Below are positions 24,580 to 33,802 of a DNA stretch of 64,000 bases, in pieces. A program made the position numbers and the translations under genes. The DNA lies in the NCBI RefSeq assembly GCF_014697625.1, contig NZ_JACJSG010000027.1, forward strand, positions 42,787 through 106,786, in the 5' to 3' direction. Positions within the stretch are counted from its first letter, which is position 1. Each line of letters opens with the position of its first letter. This DNA is from Anabaena azotica FACHB-119. Lineage in GTDB: Bacteria > Cyanobacteriota > Cyanobacteriia > Cyanobacteriales > Nostocaceae. Under the pieces are notes generated by a model. The model ran no database searches. It was not told the DNA's origin and was given only the letters and a program-made list of their open reading frames with translations.

Positions 24580-25332
24580 TTATTGTAATTCATGATAAAC
24601 CAAGGAATTAAGCATATTGTTTAACTCCATGACTAGCCATTGATTGAACATATTTCTGAGTATTTCTTGATATCTCTCAGGCGTTAATTCAGCAGCAAAG
24701 AACTTATCTATCATAAATATGTGATAACCTTGACTAGTTTGCAGAGGGCCGATTAGTTGTTTTGGTGATGACCTAAATATAATAGTTGCTAGATTAGCTG
24801 GCAGGTCAAACCGATAAAGCTTCCCTTCATAACCACATTTTTCTCTACGAGCAATGTCAATATCATATATGTGTGCTGCCTCATAGAAACTAATTTCTTC
24901 GTCTTCGATTTGATAGTAAATTTCTTGGGCTAGCTTTTGAGAATCGACTAGAATTTGATAAAGACTAACTTGCTCAAATTCCAGTTGATTTTGAGCAAAA
25001 AAAGCTTCTACCTTCTCAGCGAACAACAGATGAGCTAGCTTTTGAGATAATAAGCGATCGCGGATACTCATTTCCCAATCTTCAGGGGAAATCAACTGAT
25101 CCTCCAACCAAGCCAACGTGTCTACAGCTTTCTCCAAGTGCTTTTCCCGGCGCTGGCGGTTGGCTTCAGCCTCAATTTCCTCCGTTGTCACCGTGACTCC
25201 TCTCGCTTCTGCTACCTGCCAAATCACCCTTGCGAATAAAATCTTTTGATATACTTCCTTCAACTTCATATCTCGTTTGAGGAAGTTGACAATTTCATCA
25301 GGTGCAATAAATACTTTTGTTAAGTCATTCAT
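24580..25332 (-). CDS. SurA/parvulin-like peptidyl-prolyl isomerase 2
   Basis: A 250-aa homologue of the protein at 16394-17161. The N-terminal helical part is RGVTVTTEEIEAEANRQRREKHL (about 50-75) and the PPIC-like half contains EEISFYEAAHIYDIDIARREKCGYEGKLYRFDL and GYHIFMIDKFF. No signal peptide is visible. Two related but clearly diverged copies around one HlyD/C39 exporter suggest a role specific to peptide handling or export. Gap to the preceding gene is 1.2 kb, so it has its own promoter. Confidence 0.8.
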   Translation of the reverse strand: MNDLTKVFIAPDEIVNFLKRDMKLKEVYQKILFARVIWQVAEARGVTVTTEEIEAEANRQRREKHLEKAVDTLAWLEDQLISPEDWEMSIRDRLLSQKLAHLLFAEKVEAFFAQNQLEFEQVSLYQILVDSQKLAQEIYYQIEDEEISFYEAAHIYDIDIARREKCGYEGKLYRFDLPANLATIIFRSSPKQLIGPLQTSQGYHIFMIDKFFAAELTPERYQEILRNMFNQWLVMELNNMLNSLVYHELQ

Positions 25333-26214
25333 TGATTTAATTAGAAGATATTTATCCTCGATTCTGGCACAATTTACAATTTACAATTCGCAATTAAATC
25401 TCATGGTTTTGGTGAACAGTGCAGCGCCCTACTTTATCGCCAACAGCTTCCCTTGCCTACACCCTGTCATTTACTATATATTTCCAGCGATCGTGCGTAA
25501 TCTATCAATTTCTTAACACATAAAAAAACTGGATGCTAATTAACTGAGCATCCAGCAAAATTAAGAGTTGCTGTATAAATTGCAAATTTATCTAGCAAAA
25601 GTAATCCTATCTGCAAGGACGAGGATTACTAAATTTTAAAAAAGGCAAGAACTATAAGTTCTACCAGCTAAGACAATTGTTAAACTACTATAGCGATTCT
25701 TTTTTCTTGCTACCTTTGGTTTGGTTCAAGCAACACCATCCCTAGTATAGAAAGTAATTCGCAGTTCTCACCACCACATGAAAACCCGACATAGAGCATA
25801 AAAGATGATCATTTGGACGGGCCAGCATACCAAACTTAATCTTTGCTCAACTTTCTTGAAAAAAAGCACCGCTAGTAATCAGCTATTAAGCGTTGAAATG
25901 ACATAATCACTTACAAGGTTTGTTAATTGACAGTTAACGGTTAACCGTCAATAGCCCAAAACCAAAGGATATGTTTTTTTAGATGCGTAACAGCTGGTTA
26001 ACTTGTGCGTCTTGCTGTAGGATTTAAGCAATTTCCCTAACATTGAGTGCTTCAGCAATAGCAATCAGTAGCAGAGGTTTCATAGTTAGATAATCATTGA
26101 TCATCACCCTAAAAATAGGTTGATTGATCAATGACCTCAATTTGAGTAGCTATCTTTAATGTATAAGATCACATTACTGGAATTTTGCCATTTTGGCAGA
26201 ATTTAGTGATTTAT
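25333..26214. other. 880-base intergenic region with several stem-loops
   Basis: Reading the - strand, it has hairpins GTAATCC/GGATTAC (about 25600-25630), AGAACT/AGTTCT (25649-25662) followed by a T-run, and CTGGATGCT/AGCATCCAG (25529-25555) followed by TTTTTTTA. No protein gene is evident. The ordered hairpins ending in a terminator could mean a transcribed non-coding RNA, but I do not recognise one. Confidence 0.4.
25523..25555 (-). terminator. Rho-independent terminator (- strand)
   Basis: Perfect 9-bp stem CTGGATGCT/AGCATCCAG. On the - strand it is followed by a run of T (plus-strand AAAAAAA at 25522-25528). Confidence 0.75.
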
Positions 26215-27306
26215 TTACATCTGTAGCAAAACTTGCCGAATGTTATCTGATGTCACCTCATCTGTAACGGTCACTACACCAATTTGAGTGGGTAGGATAA
26301 AGCGCACTTTACCATCCTTAACCTTTTTATCTAATTGCAATGCCTCAATAATCCCTTCAATATCTAACCCTGTCGGTAACTTTGTCGGTAAACCAGTTTT
26401 CTCAATTAAAGCTTTTTGACGGTCTGTCTCTTCTTGTTGCCACAGTCCTAAATTTACAGCAATTTGTCCAGCCGCTACCATGCCGATACCTACTGCTTCG
26501 CCATGTTTGAGTAGCCGATAGTTAGTTAAGCTTTCCACAGCGTGACCGATGGTGTGTCCATAATTCAAAATCGCCCGGAGTCCGCCTTCCTTCTCATCCT
26601 TGCCCACCACATCCGCCTTAGCTTGACAAGAACGGGTTAAAATTGCATCTATCAATTCCGGTTTAATGTAGCGGAGTTGGTCGAGACGTTTACTCTGTTC
26701 TAACTGGTTGAATAATTCTGCATCCCAAATTACCCCGTATTTAATTACCTCTGCCATTCCCGCGCGAAACTCCCGCACAGGTAGAGTTTTTAATACTTGG
26801 GGGTCAATTAACACAAATCTTGGTTGATGGAATGCACCAATTAAATTTTTACCGTTGGGATGATTAACACCAGTTTTACCACCAATAGCCGAGTCTACCA
26901 TTGCTAAGAGTGTAGTAGGCACTTGCACCACATTAATACCCCGTAGCCAAGTAGCGGCGGCAAAACCAGTCATATCACCAATTACCCCACCCCCCAAAGC
27001 CACCATCGTCGAGGAACGTTCGAGGCGATTTTCTAAGGCAATATCGTAGAGTTTTTGCACCGAATTAAGAGTTTTGTAGCGTTCCCCTGGTGGTAAGCAG
27101 TAGCTAGATACTTGAAATCCAGCCGATGTGAGAGAATCTACTACACCTTTGCCAAAATGCTTAAAAATAGTGGGATTAGAAACCACTAAGATTTTTTTGC
27201 CTAGTTTTAGTCCTGCCAAACTTTGACCGATTTGATCTAAACTTGCAGGTGCGATCGCAATTTCATAAGATTGCGTTGGTAAATTCACATTAATTACAGA
27301 AGCCAT
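26215..27306 (-). CDS. aroB: 3-dehydroquinate synthase
   Basis: AroB, 363 aa from ATG 27306, converts DAHP to 3-dehydroquinate in the shikimate pathway, using NAD and a divalent metal. Motifs: GGGVIGDMTGFAA (NAD and phosphate binding), MVDSAIGGKTGVNH, and metal ligands in MAEVIKYG and the HTIGHAVE stretch. Length is typical. The upstream GTG at 27309 is unlikely to be the start. It stands alone, with the Uma2 gene 360 bases upstream on the same strand. Confidence 0.97.
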   Translation of the reverse strand: MASVINVNLPTQSYEIAIAPASLDQIGQSLAGLKLGKKILVVSNPTIFKHFGKGVVDSLTSAGFQVSSYCLPPGERYKTLNSVQKLYDIALENRLERSSTMVALGGGVIGDMTGFAAATWLRGINVVQVPTTLLAMVDSAIGGKTGVNHPNGKNLIGAFHQPRFVLIDPQVLKTLPVREFRAGMAEVIKYGVIWDAELFNQLEQSKRLDQLRYIKPELIDAILTRSCQAKADVVGKDEKEGGLRAILNYGHTIGHAVESLTNYRLLKHGEAVGIGMVAAGQIAVNLGLWQQEETDRQKALIEKTGLPTKLPTGLDIEGIIEALQLDKKVKDGKVRFILPTQIGVVTVTDEVTSDNIRQVLLQM

Positions 27307-27668
27307 CACCCAAACCCTAACGAGCGCCGTGCGCTGTATTTTACCTCATTCTGGCTAGGCGAGGCGAGGATATATTTTTATATCAGTATTGAATGTTTTT
27401 GTGTTTTTATTATGGTAGGGGACAGGGGACAGGCTTGTCAGTCGCTTAGTATGTTTTTTCTGGTTAATCAAAAAGTAAGACTAATGGACTGACAAGGCTA
27501 AAATGTGGCAATAGATTGGGAAAAATTGAACGCAGATGAACGCAGATGAACGCAGATGAATAAGAATGCCCTATTTTATCTCTGTGTCTCTGTGCCTCTG
27601 TGGTTAATTAATCTTAGACAGTCTACTACATTCAGATTGCTTATTGATTATCAGGGCTAAAGCCCCAA
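27307..27668. repeat. Intergenic region with repeats
   Basis: 27532-27560 has three tandem AACGCAGATG units. 27578-27606 is CTCTGTGTCTCTGTGCC, a repeat also at 16330 and 47020-47060. 27415-27435 is a GGGGACAGG repeat, and 27652-27675 a GGCTAAAGCCCCAACTACAAAC half-palindrome. No gene. Confidence 0.5.
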
Positions 27669-28274
27669 CTACAAACTCCAAACCTCAGTTAAATCCAACT
27701 CAAACCCCAGTAAAACATCTTCACCCGACAAATTGACAGGACGATTTAACACCTCTACATCCTGACCAGGACGATAAACTTCTACCTGTTGATTCTTGCG
27801 GTCAATCAACCAACCTAAACTTGCGCCATTGTCTATATATTCTCTCATCTTGGCGCGTAACTTTTCTATCGAGTCATTTTTAGACCGTAACTCCAGCACA
27901 AAATCAGGACAGATTGGGGCAAAAGTCTCCTGCTGTTCTATACTAAGGGCATCCCATCTATCTTGACGTATCCAGGCTGCATCAGGAGAGCGATCGCTTC
28001 CATTAGGAAGATGAAACCCACTAGAAGAGTCGAAAACTACGCCTAATTTAGCCTGACGATTCCAAAACCACAATTGTCCGTTAATATCGCTGTTTGTTCT
28101 ACCAGTATCACTCCCCGTAGGCGGCATAACAATTAACTCTCCCCTAGCAGTTCGTTCCAATTGCAAATCTCGGTTAGCCAGCGCTAACTCCACAAACTGT
28201 TCATGAGAGACTGTCAGCGTGAGTGTAGGCGGAATATTAACAGCTAGAGTTGGAGATAAGTTACTTTCACTCAT
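27669..28274 (-). CDS. Uma2 family (DUF820) PD-(D/E)XK nuclease-like protein
   Basis: A 201-aa member of the Uma2/DUF820 family, very abundant in cyanobacteria. The restriction-endonuclease-like fold shows at SPDAAWI (Asp) and DFVLELRSKND (E-x-K-like), and the family's PPTG motif is present (MPPTGSDTGR). Function is not established; proposed as a mobile or regulatory nuclease. Composition and length are normal. It sits downstream of petL/bioB genes with no functional link visible. Confidence 0.88.
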   Translation of the reverse strand: MSESNLSPTLAVNIPPTLTLTVSHEQFVELALANRDLQLERTARGELIVMPPTGSDTGRTNSDINGQLWFWNRQAKLGVVFDSSSGFHLPNGSDRSPDAAWIRQDRWDALSIEQQETFAPICPDFVLELRSKNDSIEKLRAKMREYIDNGASLGWLIDRKNQQVEVYRPGQDVEVLNRPVNLSGEDVLLGFELDLTEVWSL

Positions 28275-28457
28275 CCAGAACCAAAATATTTATTCTTTCA
28301 GTTAGTTCCACAGTAACATTGACGCTGACTGTTGACTGGGAAAAAGACACTGCCCTTCCCCTTTCCCCCTTCCCCTTTCCCCCTTCCCCTTTCTATTGAC
28401 CAATGACCAAAAATAAATGATTCAATAGATATAGTAAAGTATTGTGGAGAAAAATAA

Positions 28458-28553
28458 ATGTTAGCAATAGTAGCGTATATTGGCGGTTTGGCATTGTTCA
28501 CAGCAATAGCAGCAGGACTACTGTTTGGTCTGCGTTCTGCTAAAATCCTGTAG
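28458..28553 (+). CDS. petL: Cytochrome b6f complex subunit PetL
   Basis: A 31-aa single-helix membrane protein, MLAIVAYIGGLALFTAIAAG then LLFGLRSAKIL, matching PetL (subunit VI) of the b6f complex. The hydrophobic helix runs from about residue 2 to 25 and a basic C-terminus follows. It stabilises the b6f dimer in the thylakoid membrane. GGAGA lies 8 bases before the ATG. The gene is too short for ordinary ORF calling and lies between Uma2 and bioB, transcribed opposite to both. Confidence 0.92.
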   Translation: MLAIVAYIGGLALFTAIAAGLLFGLRSAKIL

Positions 28554-28625
28554 TCTGTCCATCATCAATCCTGCTTGAGAAACTAGATCCCCGACTTGTT
28601 GAAGAAAATCGGGGATCTAAAATTA

Positions 28626-29633
28626 TTAAGAATTAGTCACTCCTACAAGATTTGGTCTTTGGGCGGGCGGACGCATTTCCAAACCCAAAAGGTTGAGCAT
28701 TTCCTGGTCAGCATCGTAATCTGGACAAGGAGTCGTTACCGTCAGCATCTTATTATCATCGCTAGAAAAGATGGAATTTGCCCCCGCCATGAAGCATAAG
28801 GCTTGTTCTACCTGAGATAGTCTCGCCCTACCTGCACTTAAGCGTACATCAGAGGTAGGCATAATTATACGTGCAGTTGCAATCATTCTCACTACATCCC
28901 AGATAGGCACATCAGGCTGATTTTCCAATGGCGTGCCTTCTACTTGGGACAATATATTAATCGGTACTGATTCTGGATGAGGATTGAGACTCGCTAAGGT
29001 TTGCAACATTGACACCCGGTCATCAACGCTTTCACCTAAACCGAGAATGCCACCAGAGCATACAGTAACATTAGTTTGCCGCACATTTTCGATAGTGTTT
29101 AGGCGATCGCCATAAGTTCTGGTAGTGATAATTGTGCTGTAATAATCAGACGATGTATCCAAATTATGATTATAAGCATACAATCCAGCCTCCTCCAGAC
29201 GCTTGGCTTGTTCACCCGTCAGCATTCCCAGAGTACAGCACACTTCCAAACCCATATCTGTAACATCTTTGACCATTTCTAAAACTCGGTCAAATTGAGA
29301 ATTATCCCGCACTTCTCGCCAAGCCGCACCCATACATACACGGCTAACACCCTTTTGTTTAGCGTTTTGGGCAATTTCCACCACCGTTTGTTTATCAAGC
29401 AGTGCTTGCGCTTTCACCTCAGTCTGATAACGCGAAGACTGGGCGCAGTAACTACAATCTTCTGGACACCCGCCTGTTTTAATCGATATCAGCTTACATA
29501 CTTGTATTTGTTGAGGATTATGAAATTGCCGATGCACACTAGCAGCTTGATAAATCAACTCTAGCAACGGCGTATCATATATTGCCCGAATCTCTGCATT
29601 TTGCCAATCGTAGCGTATTCTTCCCACCGACAT
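28626..29633 (-). CDS. bioB: Biotin synthase
   Basis: Radical-SAM biotin synthase, 335 aa, inserts sulfur into dethiobiotin. The 4Fe-4S motif is CPEDCSYC (CxxxCxxC, near residue 54), followed by AQSSRY. Other family features: VCMGAAW, YNHNLDTS, GGILGLGE and RLSAGR near the second cluster. Normal length, ATG at 29633. The upstream spacer holds heptad repeats rather than an operon partner. Confidence 0.97.
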   Translation of the reverse strand: MSVGRIRYDWQNAEIRAIYDTPLLELIYQAASVHRQFHNPQQIQVCKLISIKTGGCPEDCSYCAQSSRYQTEVKAQALLDKQTVVEIAQNAKQKGVSRVCMGAAWREVRDNSQFDRVLEMVKDVTDMGLEVCCTLGMLTGEQAKRLEEAGLYAYNHNLDTSSDYYSTIITTRTYGDRLNTIENVRQTNVTVCSGGILGLGESVDDRVSMLQTLASLNPHPESVPINILSQVEGTPLENQPDVPIWDVVRMIATARIIMPTSDVRLSAGRARLSQVEQALCFMAGANSIFSSDDNKMLTVTTPCPDYDADQEMLNLLGLEMRPPAQRPNLVGVTNS

Positions 29634-29674
29634 CAGTTATAGTATCCTTCTTTTAGTATTTAGTGAGTAGGGAG

Positions 29675-29828
29675 TGGACAGTGAACAGTGAACAGTGGAC
29701 AGTGAACAGTGGACAGTGGACAGTGAACAGTGAACAGTGGAAATAACCTAATAACTGATAACTGGTAACTGATAACTGATAACTGATAACTGATAACTGA
29801 TAACTGATAACTGATAACTGATAACTGA
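29675..29828. repeat. Heptanucleotide tandem repeat arrays
   Basis: 29675-29740 is a run of ACAGTGG/ACAGTGA heptads, and 29751-29828 is about ten copies of TGATAAC. Short tandemly repeated heptads of this type are typical of heterocystous cyanobacteria and expand or contract by slippage. Smaller arrays of the same unit lie at 22765-22797, 37893-37920 and 63763-63810. Confidence 0.85.
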
Positions 29829-29831
29829 ATC

Positions 29832-30572
29832 TTAAAACCGCACCTTGTACAGATCAAAGAACTCCCCTGGTTGTCGTCCAATTACTTTAGCACCAGCCGC
29901 GTTAATTATTTTTTCCCACTGGGCGATGGGTTCGATAAATACTTCCGCACCCAAGTAAGTTTCCAAAACTGCCCAATCTTCTGCTTGCGGGTGTTCGGCG
30001 TTGAGGATGTCAAAGACAAAATGTCCCCCTGGTTTCAGTACCCGTTTCACCTGTTGTAAAACCAATGTCCAATATTCTAAGGGAAAATAACAACTAAATC
30101 CGGTAGCGATCGCCAAATCAAAATAAGACAATGTGTAGTTTAGCTGATGGGCTGGGCCTAATTCCACCCCCTTAAACAGCTTGGAGTTCAACTGCGAACC
30201 GCGAGAATTAAGCGTGTCCCTGGCTACATTACTCACCTCTTGCCCATAAAAAAACGCTTGCCAATCTCGCCAAGGATAAATCAAAAAGCTGACACCACAA
30301 CCAATATCCAAGCAATGCTGATTTTTTTGCGGACGGGCAATTTCCCAGAAAGCAGAAGCAGTTTTTCCAGCCAATATGCCAGAAACCCACTCTCGATAAA
30401 TCGGCATTTCCTGTACTTCTGCTGGTAGTTCCCAAGATTGATTTTGATACTGTTGATTAAAGCGATATGCTACCTGTGCTACTCTTTGTTGCCATTTATC
30501 TGAACCATTGCTGTTGTTTGTGTAAAGATTTTGTGTAGTAGACAGATGACTGAAAGATGACTTTTGCGACAT
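29832..30572 (-). CDS. Class I SAM-dependent methyltransferase
   Basis: A 246-aa methyltransferase-like protein. Motif I is CLDIGCGVSFLIYPW (SAM binding, near residue 92), then VARDTLNSRG and a motif near FDLAIATGFSCYFPLEYW. The Pro-Pro-like post-motif is LKPGGHFVFDILN. The substrate is unknown. Its end falls almost against the heptad repeat array, so the last residues may be influenced by slippage. ATG at 30572. Confidence 0.85.
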   Translation of the reverse strand: MSQKSSFSHLSTTQNLYTNNSNGSDKWQQRVAQVAYRFNQQYQNQSWELPAEVQEMPIYREWVSGILAGKTASAFWEIARPQKNQHCLDIGCGVSFLIYPWRDWQAFFYGQEVSNVARDTLNSRGSQLNSKLFKGVELGPAHQLNYTLSYFDLAIATGFSCYFPLEYWTLVLQQVKRVLKPGGHFVFDILNAEHPQAEDWAVLETYLGAEVFIEPIAQWEKIINAAGAKVIGRQPGEFFDLYKVRF

Positions 30573-30913
30573 TAGAATTACATGGCTCCTGAAATTTAAG
30601 GAAAATACAAAGTAAAATCGGATAGGTTTTAAACTAAGGAGAGTTTTCTTAATAAAGTTTTATGTGAAGGGAATGAGATTTTTCTGCAAAAAATTATTGT
30701 TCAAGCTAACCGCAGAGTATTGTGGATGGTAAAAATGAGAAAAATCTGATTACTTCATACAATATATGGGAAGCAATTAGAATTTCCACGCCAGGGATAG
30801 CTGCCTATAATACAGCCATAACTCAACCCCAAATTAAAAAAACACTCTTAAATTTTGAATTTTGAATTGTTTTCGCACCTTCAGGAATTAAGACTCAGGA
30901 CTTTAAACTCTCT
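30573..30913. other. Divergent promoter region
   Basis: About 340 AT-rich bases between the methyltransferase (-) and kinase (+) genes. No repeats or hairpins stand out. Confidence 0.4.
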
Positions 30914-32533
30914 ATGTTAGCAGGCAAAATTTTACAGGGGGGAAAATACACCCTCATGCAGGAAATAGGACGTGGTGGCTTTGGTATTACGTTCAAGGCT
31001 ACTCATCACTACTTAGGACATGAGGTGGTGATCAAAACCATCAACGAAAAGCTACGCCAACACCCTGACTTTGCCAAGTTCGAGCGTCAATTCCAAGATG
31101 AAGCCAGAAGATTAGCTACTTGTATCCATCCTAATATTGTCAGAGTTAGTGACTTTTTTGTTGAGGATGGACTACCTTACATGGTAATGGAGTATATACC
31201 AGGGGAAACATTAGGAGATGCTTTTGTTTTACCAGCCATACCTTTACCAGAGGAAACTGCAATTCACTACATCCGCCAAATTGGGGCAGCATTGCAGGTA
31301 GTACACAACAATGGTTTACTGCATCGGGATGTAAAACCAGACAATATTATCCTCCGGCAAGGTACACAGGAGGTAGTGCTAATTGATTTTGGTATCGCCC
31401 GTGAATTTAATAGCGGTGTGCGGCAAACACACACAGGCTTAGTATCTGAAGGCTATTCCCCCATAGAACAATATTTAACCCAAGCACAGCGCACACCCGC
31501 CACAGATGTCTATGGTTTAGCCGCAACATTGTATGCACTGTTAACAGGACAAGTTCCTTTACCAGCATTATTGCGCGATCGCGAACAAATGCCAGCCCCC
31601 CGCGAACTCCAACCCCACCTGAGCGCAGCCGTCAATCAAGCAGTCATGCGCGGTATGGCAGTAGAATCACGCTTTCGTCCGCAAACAGTCGCCGAATGGC
31701 TACAATTACTCCCAGGTAGCCAGGTAATGCCAATTCACAACTTACCCACTCAAGCAGTGCCAACCATTGATTTATCAGTGCATCTGCAAGAAAAGTTTTC
31801 TCCAGCCAACACACCCAGCAGCCTCAAAAAACCATCACCCCGCAAAAATTTTGCCCTTCCCAAATATGCCAATTCTCAAGCCCTAGTCGGTGTTAGCATC
31901 GCTTTAGTAGCAGCCACAGCCGGATTTAGTATTACCCACTTCGTTTCTCGTCCTCAGCCGCAGCCATCCGCAAAACCCATATTTGAACAACGTCCAATGG
32001 TTCCAGTTGGCGGAAAACCCAGCATTAATCCTCATCAAGCACAAGATAACACTGAACAAAATTCTCAACCCTCAGCCAGCAGCGAAAACATTAAGCCTGT
32101 TTCCACTTTTAGACGACGCAGACGCAGCGTAACTTATCAACAAACCCCATCCCCCAATACCAACAATAATTCTCCCGAACCATCGCCACAACCCAACATG
32201 GGAGAATCACCGCGTCCTGAAACCTCACCTAGCAATTCTCCCACACCATCCTTAGTAGAAACACTGCGAGAATACAGTTCATCTCGTCAAGCAAAACCAA
32301 CTAACACTACAGATACTACCCCACCAGCCCCGATTCAAAATTCCAGCACACCCCAAATTCAGCCACAACCAAATTCGGTCATTGTACCAACACAAACTGT
32401 AGAACCAAAAAATTCCGATTCTTCCATAGTAGTTCCCACAGTAGAAGTCAAGCCAAATTCATCTACTGATAGCCAAACCCCATCACAGAAAAACGAAAAA
32501 TCAACAGATAATTCACCAACTGGCAATTTATAA
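30914..32533 (+). CDS. Ser/Thr protein kinase with transmembrane segment and Pro/Ser-rich tail
   Basis: A 539-aa Hanks-type kinase. The ATP loop is GRGGFGITFKATH, catalytic loop HRDVKPDN, DFG motif (LIDFGIA), and APE-like EGYSPIEQ. A single transmembrane helix is near residues 326-346 (ALVGVSIALVAATAGFSITHF), followed by about 180 residues of Pro/Ser/Asn-rich sequence with no domain. The catalytic residues are complete. This is the usual pattern of the many multicellular-cyanobacterial PknB/PknA-like kinases. Substrate and stimulus are unknown. A long extracytoplasmic tail may sense wall or stress signals. Confidence 0.93.
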   Translation: MLAGKILQGGKYTLMQEIGRGGFGITFKATHHYLGHEVVIKTINEKLRQHPDFAKFERQFQDEARRLATCIHPNIVRVSDFFVEDGLPYMVMEYIPGETLGDAFVLPAIPLPEETAIHYIRQIGAALQVVHNNGLLHRDVKPDNIILRQGTQEVVLIDFGIAREFNSGVRQTHTGLVSEGYSPIEQYLTQAQRTPATDVYGLAATLYALLTGQVPLPALLRDREQMPAPRELQPHLSAAVNQAVMRGMAVESRFRPQTVAEWLQLLPGSQVMPIHNLPTQAVPTIDLSVHLQEKFSPANTPSSLKKPSPRKNFALPKYANSQALVGVSIALVAATAGFSITHFVSRPQPQPSAKPIFEQRPMVPVGGKPSINPHQAQDNTEQNSQPSASSENIKPVSTFRRRRRSVTYQQTPSPNTNNNSPEPSPQPNMGESPRPETSPSNSPTPSLVETLREYSSSRQAKPTNTTDTTPPAPIQNSSTPQIQPQPNSVIVPTQTVEPKNSDSSIVVPTVEVKPNSSTDSQTPSQKNEKSTDNSPTGNL

Positions 32534-32673
32534 ATTTAGAAGCAATTCACCGCCGATAAACAAGATTGAGATTTTTCATTAATGCACCGTAGGGAGGTAA
32601 AACTTCTTTCTTCAAGAACCCCACCGTAGGTGGTTGCCAAACTTTTCGGTCTACTGAAGGTAGGAAACCGGAG

Positions 32674-32871
32674 GTGCAGCAGGCTAAGTCTGTTGTGATT
32701 GCTTGGTTTGAGTGGGTAAGGAAGGAGAGGATTGTGATTGCTATGTCGGGTGAGGTAGTGTACACACCGGATGGGGAGGCGGTGGCCTTGCCAAAGATCA
32801 TACAGCAGTATCCGGTGGAGCAATTGGATGCTAATGGGTGCTATGGATTGCTTACAGCGATTATCGCTTAA
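32674..32871 (+). CDS. Possible small protein or gene remnant, 65 aa
   Basis: Reading from a GTG, the frame gives MQQAKSVVIAWFEWVRKERIVIAMSG...QQYPVEQLDANGCYGLLTAIIA. The frame stays open upstream to 32593 (about 27 more codons, reading FFKNPTVGGCQTFRST), so it may be the end of a longer, decayed gene. No good ribosome binding site or start was found. Frames on the other strand over the same DNA are equally open. Confidence 0.3.
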   Translation: MQQAKSVVIAWFEWVRKERIVIAMSGEVVYTPDGEAVALPKIIQQYPVEQLDANGCYGLLTAIIA

Positions 32872-33118
32872 ATTTAGTTTTTTAAGTTCTGATATTACCG
32901 ATAAAAAGCTCAAATTAACACCTAATAAAATCATTATTTGCAATAACAATTTTTTCCAGCCCAAAATAATGTAAACAAATAATAAGTTTGTAACTAGACT
33001 GATTAAAAGCGGTTGACACGCATCTATCTTAAGATATATCTTTTGAGCAACATCTTAAAGTCCTTATACAGCAAGGCTTTGATAAATATCATTACGCAAA
33101 CTGTGAGTATAAACGCTT

Positions 33119-33802
33119 ATGAAATTTCATGAAGTTGTGCCTTGGGGCAGAAACTTGGCAGAATATAAATTAATGTTTAATCTGTCTGATGCCGATTTAA
33201 ACAATAAAATACTCGGTTGTGGGGATGGGCCAGCTAGCTTTAATGCAGAAATGGCAAAATTAGGACATTTAGTTGTCTCTATAGATCCGATTTATCAGTT
33301 TTCCTCAGAGCAAATTAAGAAGCGTGTTCAGGAAATATACGAGCTAGTTACATCGCACATAAAAACAAATGCACATCGTTACGTTTGGAAAAACTTTCAC
33401 AATGTAGATGAGCTTGGGCAAGCCCGTCTTGCAACAATGGAAAAATTTTTCTTAGATTATGAAGTAGGAAAAACGGAAGGACGTTACCTAGTTCAATCAT
33501 TGCCAAATTTAAAGTTCTTTGACGATCAATTTGATCTATGTCTTTGTTCTCATTTACTCTTCCTATATTCAGAACAGCTGCCGCTTGAGTTTCACATTGC
33601 TTCAATTCATGAGCTTTTACGAACTGCACAAGAAGTTAGGATTTTTCCTTTACTTAACCTTGAAGGTGAGCTATCTCCATATGTTGAACCAGTTATTCAA
33701 GAGTTAACCAGCAATGGTTTTAATGTTCAAATACAATCGGTTGCTTATGAGTTTCAAAAAGATGGTAATCAAATGTTGAAAATTATTCGTAGGCATTCCT
33801 GA
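33119..33802 (+). CDS. SAM-methyltransferase-like protein
   Basis: A 227-aa protein with a motif resembling a SAM-binding loop, ILGCGDGPASFNAEMAK, then VVSIDPIY as the acidic strand end. FFDDQFDLCLCSHLLFLYS could be the post-motif region. It is somewhat unlike standard methyltransferases in the second half (LRTAQEVRIFPLLNLEG). No neighbour hints at a substrate. Ends with a decayed TTTTCACGGGATGTGG repeat. Confidence 0.65.
   Translation: MKFHEVVPWGRNLAEYKLMFNLSDADLNNKILGCGDGPASFNAEMAKLGHLVVSIDPIYQFSSEQIKKRVQEIYELVTSHIKTNAHRYVWKNFHNVDELGQARLATMEKFFLDYEVGKTEGRYLVQSLPNLKFFDDQFDLCLCSHLLFLYSEQLPLEFHIASIHELLRTAQEVRIFPLLNLEGELSPYVEPVIQELTSNGFNVQIQSVAYEFQKDGNQMLKIIRRHS

Noticed and set aside
29675..29828. 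CRISPR array
   Set aside because: Units are 7 bases, contiguous and without spacers, so simple tandem repeats.
29660..29881. 73-codon frame with repeated LSVISYQ
   Set aside because: Produced by translating heptad repeats.
32536..32964. - strand frame opposite the possible 65-aa protein
   Set aside because: No start signal or family; neither strand is convincing in this stretch.
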